A stretch of DNA of 64,000 bases, from NCBI GenBank assembly GCA_020849625.1, contig JADLFV010000146.1, positions 1-64,000 of the forward strand. The letters run 5' to 3'. Under the pieces are notes generated by a model that worked only from the letters and a program-made list of their open reading frames with translations, was not told the origin of the DNA and did no database searches. A program made the position numbers and the translations under genes. The stretch's first letter is position 1. Every line of letters begins with the position of its first letter. Source of the DNA: Phycisphaeraceae bacterium (GTDB lineage Bacteria > Planctomycetota > Phycisphaerae > Phycisphaerales > Phycisphaeraceae). Shown here in pieces: positions 17,443 to 25,666 of this stretch.

Positions 17443-18912
17443 TCAGTTGTTTTCGATTCCGACAAATTGCAGAGAATAGACATCCGCGTCCTTCAGCAGC
17501 AGGCGCAGCTTCACCGCGCGGCCTTTAAGCGTTGAAAGATCATTGGCTGTGCGCCATGTCACGAGCCCTTCAATTTCGTTGCCGATCATGGGGCGGCAGT
17601 CGCCGGCTGAGAAGCCGAGGATCGGCTGGCCGGCTTCATCGAGGAACTCGACCTGTACCTGGCCCGCGGCCGAAGTCGAATAGTTGAGCACCAGGTTGCC
17701 GCCGGGACAGCGCAGCGTCCTGGTGATCATCTCGCCGCCGTCATAGGGAGCATTGACTGATATAAAGCCGTCGAGGCGCATGGAGAATCGTTCGATGCGA
17801 ACCTGCGGTTGGCCGTAGGCCTGAACGACGTAGATGCTCATTTCGTTTTCGCTGGTGGGGACGATGCCGCAGGCGGGGTAGTTGCTGCGGGTGGTCCAGT
17901 TCTGCAGGCCGATGCCGGGGCGGATCCAGCCATCCATGAAGGTGCGCGCGTAGTGGTTGTCGCCGCGGGTGGTCATCAACACCGGATCGCTGCAATCTCT
18001 GAACTTGCCCTCGGCAATTCCGGACCGCTCGATCATCTCGGCGCCCGGAGCGCGACGGCCCTGCATGAAACGTGCGGCCGTGGCGATGTAGATGTGCGGA
18101 GCCCGGAAGTACAGCGTCGTCTGGTTGATGTACATCTGCTCGAACGGCGCAAGCTCGCCGTCATGCACGTACTCCATCAGTACGCCGTCGCTCCAGTTCA
18201 GATAATCATCGCTGACCGCGCGGGAAATCTGCCGCAGCCCGGTATCGCCCTTGCTCTTGGTGCGGTAGTAACAGACGTATCGCTTTTCCGACTGCGACCA
18301 GAACACCACGTTCTGCGAATCGAACGCGCCTTCGGTCATCACAGGCTCCTCCTGCATCAACTGCCAGTGAATCCCGTCGGGCGAAGCGAACGCCACCAGG
18401 TGCCAGCGCTTGTTGTCTTCCGTACGCAGCAGGCCCAGTGCCTTGTAGCGCTGCGCCAGCGTCGCATCGGGATTGGCGTCCAGAAACGGTGCGAACGAGT
18501 GGCTGCCGTATCGGCCCATCAGCACGATGTTGTTCTGCGTGCTGCCCTCGTACTCGTGCAGTCCCAGGTCCGGCTTCTGCCAATGAATGCCGTCTGGCGA
18601 CTCGGCATAGCAGTACGTGCCGTTCTCCAGCGAGCCGTCGCCGCGGTAGTACATGCGATAAGTATCAGCGTCCTTGATGACGGTGACGTAGCCCATGTAA
18701 ATGGATTCCGATGGTTTCTCCAGGCTGATGATCGCCGGGCCGCGATCGATCGGCTCGTGCAGGCGAAGCTGCGCCCCGGTCATGCTGTCGATCAGGTAGT
18801 CATCGACGAGCAACTCCAGGCGGTCCCCAATATCAATCGGCTCGCCGGCGCGCACCACGGCGGCGCAAATCAGGAAGGCAAGAGCACAACAGGTCAACAA
18901 GATGCGTGGCAT
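17443..18912 (-). CDS. Exported GH43/GH32-like beta-propeller protein (paralogue B)
   Basis: 489 residues with signal peptide MPRILLTCCALAFLICAA. Same architecture as the protein at 13951-15534: ELLVDDYLIDSM at the start, YRMYYRGDGS, CYAESPDGIHWQKPDL and FASPDGIHWQL blades, and a C-terminal beta domain with FSAGDCRPMIGNEIEGLVTW. The two share many aligned phrases (for example FRAPxIxIATAARFM) and close with similar VKLRxxLxDADVYxLxF tails. The start ATG 18912 has GGTGGAG upstream. Function probably hydrolysis or binding of an oligosaccharide; not assignable to a GH family by eye. Confidence 0.7.
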   Translation of the reverse strand: MPRILLTCCALAFLICAAVVRAGEPIDIGDRLELLVDDYLIDSMTGAQLRLHEPIDRGPAIISLEKPSESIYMGYVTVIKDADTYRMYYRGDGSLENGTYCYAESPDGIHWQKPDLGLHEYEGSTQNNIVLMGRYGSHSFAPFLDANPDATLAQRYKALGLLRTEDNKRWHLVAFASPDGIHWQLMQEEPVMTEGAFDSQNVVFWSQSEKRYVCYYRTKSKGDTGLRQISRAVSDDYLNWSDGVLMEYVHDGELAPFEQMYINQTTLYFRAPHIYIATAARFMQGRRAPGAEMIERSGIAEGKFRDCSDPVLMTTRGDNHYARTFMDGWIRPGIGLQNWTTRSNYPACGIVPTSENEMSIYVVQAYGQPQVRIERFSMRLDGFISVNAPYDGGEMITRTLRCPGGNLVLNYSTSAAGQVQVEFLDEAGQPILGFSAGDCRPMIGNEIEGLVTWRTANDLSTLKGRAVKLRLLLKDADVYSLQFVGIENN

Positions 18913-18983
18913 GGTCGTCACTCCACCAACCATCCGATGCTTATCCAACACCCGCGGTTGTGCTTCGCATCAGGCATTGCAGC

Positions 18984-19712
18984 TTATGGCTGAGCATCAT
19001 CCGCGCGGGTAAAGGTAGCAGTGAGATTATCGCTGTAGCCGATGGTGCTGCTGCCGCCGGTGTTCACGAAGACGCGATTGATCTGCGCGACACGGGTCAT
19101 GTCGCCCACGAATGCATTCAAGGTGGTTCGCACGTTACCAGCCGCCAGAACGTATTGCGATTCACCCGGCTTGTATTCGATGGTGTAGTGTTGCCATTGC
19201 CCCAGCGCGTGTTTGAGGCCGGGGATGGGCGTGTGTTTTTTGCCGTTGTAAACGCACAGTTTGCCGTCAGCCATCAGCGAGATGACGACGGTGAGCACCT
19301 GCCCGCTGATCGCCTTGCCGCCGTCGTCGCTGCCGAGGCCGAACTGGAGATAGCTGCTGTCAATCAGCATCAGGTCCACCTCGAAGCGCAGCGTGCCGTC
19401 ACCGGTGGCGGGTGCAGCGAGGTTGGCGATGTTGCGGCGACCGGTCTCGGCTGGCGCGTCGAGCAGGAACAACTTGTCACCTTCAAGCGGAGAAGATGGA
19501 TGCGTTTTGCCCAGACTGTTGACACCCTGTCCGGCCGCCACGACCGTGCCTTCCTGCAGGGCATAACTGCCGACATCAGGCTTCGGCGCTTCTGCCACGG
19601 CCACGTTTTCATAGTCGTCGTGGAACAGCGGAGTAACGGATTCCGCCTGGCAGATCAGGCTCGGCCAAACGAGCGCCAGGACAACCCATTGATGGAATGG
19701 TGCGTGCCGCAT
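18984..19712 (-). CDS. Exported stand-alone LamG-like domain protein
   Basis: 242-residue exported protein equivalent to the N-terminal domain of the sialidase at 15582-17417. Shared landmarks are DVGSYAL, LGQWQHYTIEYKPG and GYSDNLTATFT near the end, in the same order and spacing. A signal peptide precedes AESVTPLF. The start ATG 19712 has AAAGGA seven bases upstream. It is the first gene of the run after the GntR-LacI regulator. Likely a glycan- or surface-binding module; no enzymatic residues are seen. Confidence 0.65.
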   Translation of the reverse strand: MRHAPFHQWVVLALVWPSLICQAESVTPLFHDDYENVAVAEAPKPDVGSYALQEGTVVAAGQGVNSLGKTHPSSPLEGDKLFLLDAPAETGRRNIANLAAPATGDGTLRFEVDLMLIDSSYLQFGLGSDDGGKAISGQVLTVVISLMADGKLCVYNGKKHTPIPGLKHALGQWQHYTIEYKPGESQYVLAAGNVRTTLNAFVGDMTRVAQINRVFVNTGGSSTIGYSDNLTATFTRADDAQP

Positions 19713-19731
19713 AGCAGGTCCTTTCTGCATA

Positions 19732-20880
19732 TTAGACCGGCGCCAGGCTGAGACTTTGCGCCGGATCAAAACCAATCTCGATTTCAAACATGTCTTGGCC
19801 GTCGAGCGGGCGTCGGCGTTGGTGCATTTCATGGAGAAGTGTCGCGGTAAGTTGGCCCGCCTGCTGCTCGTGAATGGTCACGCTGGCCAGGCGGCGGGCA
19901 ATGGCGCCGCGGCGATCCTGCCCGCCCACGGTGATGATCGACAGGTCCTGCGGCACGCGCAACCCGTGGCGCAGGGCGGACAGGTAGATGATCTCGCCCA
20001 CCGATTCGAAGCTGGTGAACACCGCCGTCGGGCGATCTTTGCCGCTCATGTTCTGATTGAACCATTGTTCGAGCCGCGATTCGTAGGCGGAGAAGTTCTC
20101 GTTGTTGAAAAGCACGATGTCGCCGTAGTCAACGTGCTTGTCCTGGATTTCGACACCGACCGACTTCAACACGCGGCGAATACCCTGTTCGTACCCGGTG
20201 CCCAGAGAGGAGCCGCCTCGCTGCGAAGCGCAGAACGCGATACGCCGGTGGCCGGCCTCGATCAACTGCCGGCCGGCCATTTCGCCGATCTTCTCAGCGG
20301 GAAGAGCGATCAGCGGCGCCTGCACGCCTTCCACACTGCGATGCAGCAGGACAACGGGAATCTGTTGTCGCTGCAACTGGCGGATGTGGTGTGCGGGCGA
20401 CAAGCCCACCGTGGCGGGCACGATGGCGACGCCTGCGATGAGCTTGTCCATCAACTGCAGGATGGTGTCCGCCTGCACGTGCACGTCGTTGTCCGTGCTG
20501 CTGGTGATGATCTGATAGCCGAGCAGACCAGCCGCGTGGTCAAAGCCTTTCTGAAGGGATGGATAAAATCCGGCACTCAATTCCGGTCCGATCAGTGCGA
20601 AGACATGCATGGTCGTGTGTGGTGGTTCGCTTTCATGTTGCCTGGGCGCGACAAAAGTGCCGGCCCGCTTGCGCGACACCAGAAGCCCCTCGGCCTGCAG
20701 GATGGAAAACGCGCGGTTGACCGCGTTGTAGGGCAGGCCCGTGGCATCGGTCAGTTGCCGGATGGTCGGCAACTGATCGCCCTCAGCGAACACACCCGAC
20801 TCGAGCGCTTGTCGCAACTGGCTTGCCAACTGGTTGGCATTGGCGGGTTTACGTCTGCTGAAAAGGGCTTTGGTGACCAT
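19732..20880 (-). CDS. GntR-type regulator with LacI-like sensor domain
   Basis: 382 residues. An N-terminal GntR winged helix (about 15-80: LESGVFAEGDQLPTIRQL, LPYNAVNRAFSIL, RKRAGTFVAPR) is fused to a periplasmic-binding-protein-like sensor (about 90-370), as in AraR-type sugar regulators. Sensor landmarks are VFALIGPELSAGFYPSLQKG, AGRQLIEAGHRRIAFC and TAVFTSFESVGEIIYL. It lies upstream of the exported glycan genes and diverges from the oxidoreductase/aldolase operon, with overlapping promoters between them, so it probably controls both arms in response to a sugar. Confidence 0.9.
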   Translation of the reverse strand: MVTKALFSRRKPANANQLASQLRQALESGVFAEGDQLPTIRQLTDATGLPYNAVNRAFSILQAEGLLVSRKRAGTFVAPRQHESEPPHTTMHVFALIGPELSAGFYPSLQKGFDHAAGLLGYQIITSSTDNDVHVQADTILQLMDKLIAGVAIVPATVGLSPAHHIRQLQRQQIPVVLLHRSVEGVQAPLIALPAEKIGEMAGRQLIEAGHRRIAFCASQRGGSSLGTGYEQGIRRVLKSVGVEIQDKHVDYGDIVLFNNENFSAYESRLEQWFNQNMSGKDRPTAVFTSFESVGEIIYLSALRHGLRVPQDLSIITVGGQDRRGAIARRLASVTIHEQQAGQLTATLLHEMHQRRRPLDGQDMFEIEIGFDPAQSLSLAPV

Positions 20881-21139
20881 GACTGAATTAATGTCGATAT
20901 TAAATCTTTTGACTTGAATATAATCGACTTTATGGTATTGTCAAGACTGTAGCGAATGATTGAGCGTGTTTTTACGCACGCAGTAGCAACAACGGATGCG
21001 GGGCCGGCTTGGCGATGTGCATACGAGCACCGGCCCCTGAGCAACTGAGCGCGGAGCGATTTGTATCTGTCGTCTTCTGATCGTATTCCTTTAAGATGTT
21101 GGCACTGCATGCCGTTACCGGCCACGAGGTGCAGCAACC
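20881..21139. promoter_or_regulatory. Overlapping divergent promoters of the glycan locus
   Basis: Minus strand: TTGACA (20939-20944) and TATATT (20917-20922) with a 16-bp spacer precede the GntR-LacI regulator. Plus strand: TTGACT (20909-20914) and TATGGT (20931-20936) with a 16-bp spacer precede the oxidoreductase operon. The two promoters interleave. GTCGATATT (20893-20901) and AATATAATCGAC (20917-20928) form an imperfect inverted repeat over this core, a candidate operator. The remaining 200 bp toward 21139 shows no gene. Confidence 0.6.
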
Positions 21140-22204
21140 ATGAGCAACCAGGGCAGTCACGTGAAGCAGCATCGGATTCTGGTGGTGGGAACAGGTTCGA
21201 TCGGCGAGCGCCATGTGCGATGCTTTCTGCAGACTGGCCGCGCTTCGGTGGGCATCGTGGAGCCGGCCGACAAGGTGCGCCAGGTTGTCGCGGACCGTTA
21301 TCCACTGCTGGGAGCCTACGCGGATCTCGACCAGGCATTGCACGACGGACACTGGACCAGCGCTGTGATCTGCACGCCCGCCCCGATGCACGTGCAGCAG
21401 GCGATCCAATGCCTCGATTGTTCCATTTCCACGCTGATTGAAAAACCTCTGGCGGTGGCCAGCGCGCAGGCAGCCGCATTGCTGGGGCGGGATGATCATG
21501 GGCTGGCCATCGGCGTCGCTTACGTCTATCGCGCTCATCCGGGCATCGCGGCCATGCGACAGGAACTGCAAAGCGGGCGCTTCGGGCGTCCGCTTCAGTT
21601 GACGCTTGTATCGGGGCAGCATTTCCCGACTTACCGTCCCGCATACGCTTCGACTTACTACACCCGCCACGAAACCGGCGGCGGCGCGATTCAGGATGCG
21701 CTGACGCACATGTTCAACACCGCGGAGTGGCTGGTGGGGCCCATCACCCGCATTGCCGCCGACGCCGGGCATTGCAAACTCGAGCACGTGCAGGTCGAAG
21801 ACACCGTCAACTGCATCGCCCGCCACGACCAGGTGATGGCCAGCTACTCGCTCAACCAGCATCAGCCGGCCAACGAAAACACACTCACCGTCATCTGCCA
21901 GCGCGGCATGGTCCGTTTTGAGGGCCACAACAATCGCTGGCGCTGGCAGAGCGATCCGGCCTGCCAATGGACGGATTGTCCGGTGCCGACTCCGACGCGC
22001 GATTCATGGTTCATCATGCAGGCCGCCGCCTGGCTCGATGCGTTGGAGGGCAAACACCCGGTGCTGTGCAGCCTGGAGGAAGGTATGCAGACACTGGTGG
22101 TCAACGAGGCGGCCCTGCGCTCGGCTGGCAGTGGCAGTTGCTGGCAGGATGTCACAGTGCCCAGCCCCAACGCTGCGGAAAGGTCCATCGATGTCGGTGC
22201 TTGA
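21140..22204 (+). CDS. Gfo/Idh/MocA-family oxidoreductase (1)
   Basis: 354-residue NAD(P)-dependent sugar or polyol dehydrogenase-like protein. The Rossmann start is ILVVGTGSIGERH (13-25), and the family EKP motif appears as LIEKPLAV (about 99-106). The region after (ETGGGAIQDALTHMFNTAEWL) contains the conserved GG and the ADH-like His of the C-terminal domain. First gene of a tight operon of two Gfo/Idh proteins, two SDRs and an aldolase. GAGGTG lies upstream of the ATG. Substrate unknown. Confidence 0.87.
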   Translation: MSNQGSHVKQHRILVVGTGSIGERHVRCFLQTGRASVGIVEPADKVRQVVADRYPLLGAYADLDQALHDGHWTSAVICTPAPMHVQQAIQCLDCSISTLIEKPLAVASAQAAALLGRDDHGLAIGVAYVYRAHPGIAAMRQELQSGRFGRPLQLTLVSGQHFPTYRPAYASTYYTRHETGGGAIQDALTHMFNTAEWLVGPITRIAADAGHCKLEHVQVEDTVNCIARHDQVMASYSLNQHQPANENTLTVICQRGMVRFEGHNNRWRWQSDPACQWTDCPVPTPTRDSWFIMQAAAWLDALEGKHPVLCSLEEGMQTLVVNEAALRSAGSGSCWQDVTVPSPNAAERSIDVGA

Positions 22205-22967
22205 GTCATTCAGTTTGCAGGGAAAAACAGCCATTGTCACCGGCGGCGGGGGGCTGTTCGGTCGCCAGATCGTCGAAGCACTCGCCGAGGCCGGGGCTCT
22301 GGTCATCGTGACCAGTCGCCAGGTTGATACGCTGGACAAGCACCTTGCTGATTGGCGACAGCGCGGGCTGAGCGTGCATGCTGAATCGCTCGATCAATCC
22401 AGCGAACAGTCGGTCCTCGCCCTGCGCGATCGCGTGCTATCGGCACACGGCCGACTCGACGTGCTGGTCAACAACGCGGTGCTGCGCCCGATGGGCGATT
22501 GGACTTCGCCCGCCGATCAGTTCGCCCAGAGCATGGCGGTCAATGCCACGGGCTTGTTTGTCATCACCCGCGCTTTCTGTGAGCACATGGCCCAGCGCGG
22601 CAGCGGCAGCATTATCAACATCGGCTCCATCCAGGGCATGGTGGGGCCCGACTTTGCGCTTTACGAAGGGCTCAACTGGGGCAGTCCGCCCGACTACTTC
22701 TTCCACAAGGGTGGCATGCTCAATTTCACGCGCTACGTCGCCTCCCGCCTCGGCCCCAAGGGCGTGCGCTGCAACACAATCAGCCCCGGCGGCTTCTTCA
22801 ACAAACAGGATGATCGCTTCGTGCAACGCTACAACCGCAGCACGTTCCTCGGACGCATGGCCGACGAAACCGATCTCAAGGGGGCTGTGGTGTTCCTGGC
22901 GTCCGATGCGTCGCGCTACGTCACGGGTATCAACCTGCCCGTCGATGCAGGATATACCGCAAAATGA
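22191..22967 (+). CDS. Short-chain dehydrogenase/reductase (1)
   Basis: 258-residue classical SDR. The cofactor motif is TGGGGLFG (17-24, TGxxxGxG-like), then LVNNAV, catalytic Ser in NIGSIQGM, and Tyr-Lys in DYFFHKGG (YxxxK). The C-terminal VRCNTISPGGFF is typical. Start ATG 22191 has GGAAAGG upstream and overlaps the preceding gene by 14 bp. It overlaps the next SDR by ATGA. Probably oxidises or reduces a sugar-derived alcohol in the same pathway as its neighbours. Confidence 0.88.
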   Translation: MSVLESFSLQGKTAIVTGGGGLFGRQIVEALAEAGALVIVTSRQVDTLDKHLADWRQRGLSVHAESLDQSSEQSVLALRDRVLSAHGRLDVLVNNAVLRPMGDWTSPADQFAQSMAVNATGLFVITRAFCEHMAQRGSGSIINIGSIQGMVGPDFALYEGLNWGSPPDYFFHKGGMLNFTRYVASRLGPKGVRCNTISPGGFFNKQDDRFVQRYNRSTFLGRMADETDLKGAVVFLASDASRYVTGINLPVDAGYTAK

Positions 22968-23728
22968 AGGGGCTTTTTGATCTATCGCAGCGCGTAGCTT
23001 TGGTGGCGGGCGGGGGAGGCTACCTGGGTGAGCCGGTCTGTCACGCATTGGCGGCACACGGGGCGCACGTGATTGTGGCTGACCTCAACCTCGATGCTGC
23101 CCGGCGCGTGGCACAGGGCGCTGACAAGTTCGGGTCCGCCGAAGCGCGGCAATTGGATGTCGGCGACGAAGCATCCATCGTGCAGGTGATCGAGTCGATC
23201 CCTACGCTGGATGCGCTGGTCAACATGGCGACCTTCTCCTTCGGCAAAGAGCTGGACCAAATCACCGCCGAGCAATGGAACACCGGTTTGAACGTCACAC
23301 TGACCGGGCCGTTTTTGCTTTCACGGGCCGCGGCCGAGCGCATGCCGCAGCGCGGCGGCAGCATCGTGCATTTCGCCAGCATGTACGGGCTGGTCAGCCC
23401 CGATCCGCGCGCTTACGAGGGGATATGCAGTCCCAATCCGCCTGACTACGGCGCCGCCAAGGCGGCCCTGTTGCAATTGACTCGTTACCAGGCGGTGTTC
23501 TGGGCCAAGCGCCGCATTCGCGTCAATGCCGTGGCTCCGGGCCCGTTTCCCAATCCCCAATTGCAGACCGATGCAAGATTCATTGACCGATTGAGTCAGC
23601 GCGTTCCACTCGGCCGCGTCGGCCGGGCGCAAGAAATCGCCGGGGCGGTGGTCTATCTGAGTTCCGAGGCGGCCAGCTTCGTCACCGGCACGTGCCTGAC
23701 GGTGGACGGCGGCTGGACCGCATGGTGA
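22964..23728 (+). CDS. Short-chain dehydrogenase/reductase (2)
   Basis: 254-residue SDR, a distant relative of the preceding gene. The N-terminal VAGGGGYLG cofactor loop, NMAT (in place of NNAG), SMYGLVSP with the catalytic Ser region and YGAAKAAL (YxxxK) are visible; VNAVAPGPF and TGTCLTVDGGW close the fold. Start overlaps the first SDR (ATGA). Two adjacent SDRs plus two Gfo/Idh enzymes imply a multi-step redox conversion, perhaps epimerisation by oxidation and reduction. Confidence 0.88.
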   Translation: MKGLFDLSQRVALVAGGGGYLGEPVCHALAAHGAHVIVADLNLDAARRVAQGADKFGSAEARQLDVGDEASIVQVIESIPTLDALVNMATFSFGKELDQITAEQWNTGLNVTLTGPFLLSRAAAERMPQRGGSIVHFASMYGLVSPDPRAYEGICSPNPPDYGAAKAALLQLTRYQAVFWAKRRIRVNAVAPGPFPNPQLQTDARFIDRLSQRVPLGRVGRAQEIAGAVVYLSSEAASFVTGTCLTVDGGWTAW

Positions 23729-23735
23729 AAACGTT

Positions 23736-24704
23736 ATGACAACTCCACTCGTATCCGATCCCAACCACATCCGCCTGGCCATGCTCGGCATGGTTGAAGG
23801 CAACGGCCATCCCTTCAGTTGGTCGGCCATCATCAACGGCAGCTACGACAAGCAGGTCATGGCGGACTGCGGCTATCCGGTCATTCCGCAGTACCTGGAT
23901 GCCCAGCCGCCGGAGAACCTGGGCATTGCGGGCATGAAGGTGACGCACGTCTGGTGTGATCAGCCGCAGGACGCTGAAAAAGTCGCTGCCGCCGCCCACA
24001 TCCCCAACGTGGTGTCTCGCCCGGAAGATGTGATCGGCCAGGTCGATGCGGTTGTCATCGCCACCGACGACGGCCACACGCACATGCAGCGCGTGCGCCC
24101 CTTCATCGAAGCCGGCCTTCCCGCCTTCATCGACAAACCATTGACCGACAACCGCGCCGATCTACAGCAATTCGACGTCTGGCATCGCGCCGCTCGGCCG
24201 TTCCTTTCCACCAGTTGCATGCACTATGCCCGCGAGTTTGCCGATCTACGCAGCAAGTTGGATCAGATCGGTGACATGCGGGCCATCACCGTGATGATGT
24301 GCAAAAGCTGGGAGCGCTACGGCATACACGCCCTGGAGGCGGCCTGGACGCTGCTGCCGCCGGGCGAATGCCTGTGGGTGACCAACACCGGCGACGAACA
24401 GGCCAACGTCGTGCACGTGCGCCACAGCGCCGGCGTGGATCTGGTCATGTTCGCAACACACGATCTGTTCGGCTCATTCGGTCAGGTGCAGGCCGCGGGC
24501 GTCAAAGGGCTGCTGGCGACTCGATTCGCCGATACATTCTTCGCGTTCAAAGAGCAGTTGAAAGCATTCGCCGCCTTTTTACGCACCGGACAGAGCCCGG
24601 TGGCCTGGGATCAGACGCGCCGTCAGATGGCGGTTATCATTGCCGGCCTGGAAAGCCGCCGACGGGGCGGTGAGCGGATCGAACTTCGGGAGATTCTCAC
24701 GTGA
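23736..24704 (+). CDS. Gfo/Idh/MocA-family oxidoreductase (2)
   Basis: 322-residue Rossmann protein. LAMLGMVEGNGHPFSWSAI near the start departs from the usual GxGxxG, while VDAVVIATDDGHTH and AFIDKPLTD (the EKP equivalent, here DKP) are typical of the family. Such GMVEGNGHP-type members form a recognisable planctomycete/verrucomicrobial subgroup of unknown substrate. It ends in a GTGA overlap with the aldolase gene. Cytoplasmic. Confidence 0.82.
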   Translation: MTTPLVSDPNHIRLAMLGMVEGNGHPFSWSAIINGSYDKQVMADCGYPVIPQYLDAQPPENLGIAGMKVTHVWCDQPQDAEKVAAAAHIPNVVSRPEDVIGQVDAVVIATDDGHTHMQRVRPFIEAGLPAFIDKPLTDNRADLQQFDVWHRAARPFLSTSCMHYAREFADLRSKLDQIGDMRAITVMMCKSWERYGIHALEAAWTLLPPGECLWVTNTGDEQANVVHVRHSAGVDLVMFATHDLFGSFGQVQAAGVKGLLATRFADTFFAFKEQLKAFAAFLRTGQSPVAWDQTRRQMAVIIAGLESRRRGGERIELREILT

Positions 24705-25519
24705 GCAACCTGTTGCGGCCGAACCGTATCCTGGAAAAGCTGCGCCGCGGCGAGCTGGTCTGCAGCATCAAGATCAACCTGGCCGACCCGCGCGTGGTCC
24801 AACTGGTGGGGCTGAACGGTTTCGACTGTGCCTGGCTCGATGCCGAGCACGTTCCCAGCACCACGCGCGACCTGGAGGACGGCATTCGGGCCGCGTATGC
24901 TCACAGCATCGACCCGATCGTGCGCGTCAAGCGGGGAAGCTACTCCGACATGATTCATCCCCTGGAAATGGATGCGGCCGGGATCATGGTCCCGCACGTG
25001 ATGTCGGCCGACGATGCCCGAAACATCGCCCGCACAACGCGCTTCCACCCGCTTGGCCGGCGCCCCGTCGATGGCGGCAATGCGGATGGAGCCTTCTGCC
25101 TGGCGGACTTCCAGGAATACATGAAGCATGCCAACACGCAGAAGCTGGTCATCATCCAGATCGAAGACGTGGAAGCGATGCAGGAACTGGACGAGATCGC
25201 CGCGGTGAAGGGCATCGACATGCTGTTCTTCGGGCCGGGCGATTTCAGTCAGAGTCTGGGCTGTCCCGGGCGCACGGATGATTCGCGTCTGCTGGACGCC
25301 CGCCGCCTTGTGGCCGAAGCAGCGAAAAAGCACGGCAAGTTCGCCGGCACCGTGGGCGGCCCCGCCGTCATGGAGCAACTGGCTGAGCTTGGCTATCAAT
25401 TCTTCAACGTCGGCGCCGACGTGATCGGGCTGGGGCAATACCTGGCCGGCCTGGCATCACAGGTTCGCGGTGCACGCAAGGCGCCTGCCGCCTCGGGCTC
25501 GGTTTATCAACAACCCTGA
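24701..25519 (+). CDS. HpcH/HpaI-family aldolase
   Basis: 272-residue class II aldolase of the HpcH/HpaI (2-keto-3-deoxy acid) family. Visible: WLDAEHVP (40-47, conserved Glu and His), IVRVKRG (catalytic Arg), IQIEDVEAM (metal-binding Glu) and FGPGDFSQSLG (metal-binding Asp). GTG start at 24701 overlaps the oxidoreductase stop. As the last gene of the operon it probably splits a 2-keto-3-deoxy sugar acid produced by the dehydrogenases into pyruvate and an aldehyde. Confidence 0.9.
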   Translation: MSNLLRPNRILEKLRRGELVCSIKINLADPRVVQLVGLNGFDCAWLDAEHVPSTTRDLEDGIRAAYAHSIDPIVRVKRGSYSDMIHPLEMDAAGIMVPHVMSADDARNIARTTRFHPLGRRPVDGGNADGAFCLADFQEYMKHANTQKLVIIQIEDVEAMQELDEIAAVKGIDMLFFGPGDFSQSLGCPGRTDDSRLLDARRLVAEAAKKHGKFAGTVGGPAVMEQLAELGYQFFNVGADVIGLGQYLAGLASQVRGARKAPAASGSVYQQP

Positions 25520-25541
25520 GTCGGTTTATGAACAAGTTCCT

Positions 25542-25601
25542 GGCGTGTCGGCTTTTGCCGGCATGAACGCGGGCAGACATGCCGACTTATATCGGCACGC
25601 C
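25542..25601. terminator. Cloverleaf-like intergenic element between convergent genes
   Basis: An outer 6-bp stem GGCGTG (25542-25547) / CACGCC (25596-25601) encloses two hairpins: CGGC-TTTT-GCCG (25549-25560) and TGCCGA-CTTATA-TCGGCA (25580-25597, overlapping the outer stem by two bases). It sits between the aldolase and the histidine kinase stop codons, so a bidirectional terminator is the simplest reading. No gene is seen in the 147-bp spacer. Confidence 0.5.
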
Positions 25602-25666
25602 TCGGCGCACGAGTTTCAACTGTAAACCAGATGAATCGATAATGAGCATGCGGCGTTTCATGTTTA

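Noticed and set aside
17418-17483. Longer N-terminus of the sialidase
   Set aside because: It would overlap the upstream gene and lose the signal peptide; ATG 17417 has a strong ribosome site.
17809-18993. Open frame opposite the propeller paralogue B
   Set aside because: No domain pattern; the minus-strand gene has a signal peptide, ribosome site and paralogue.
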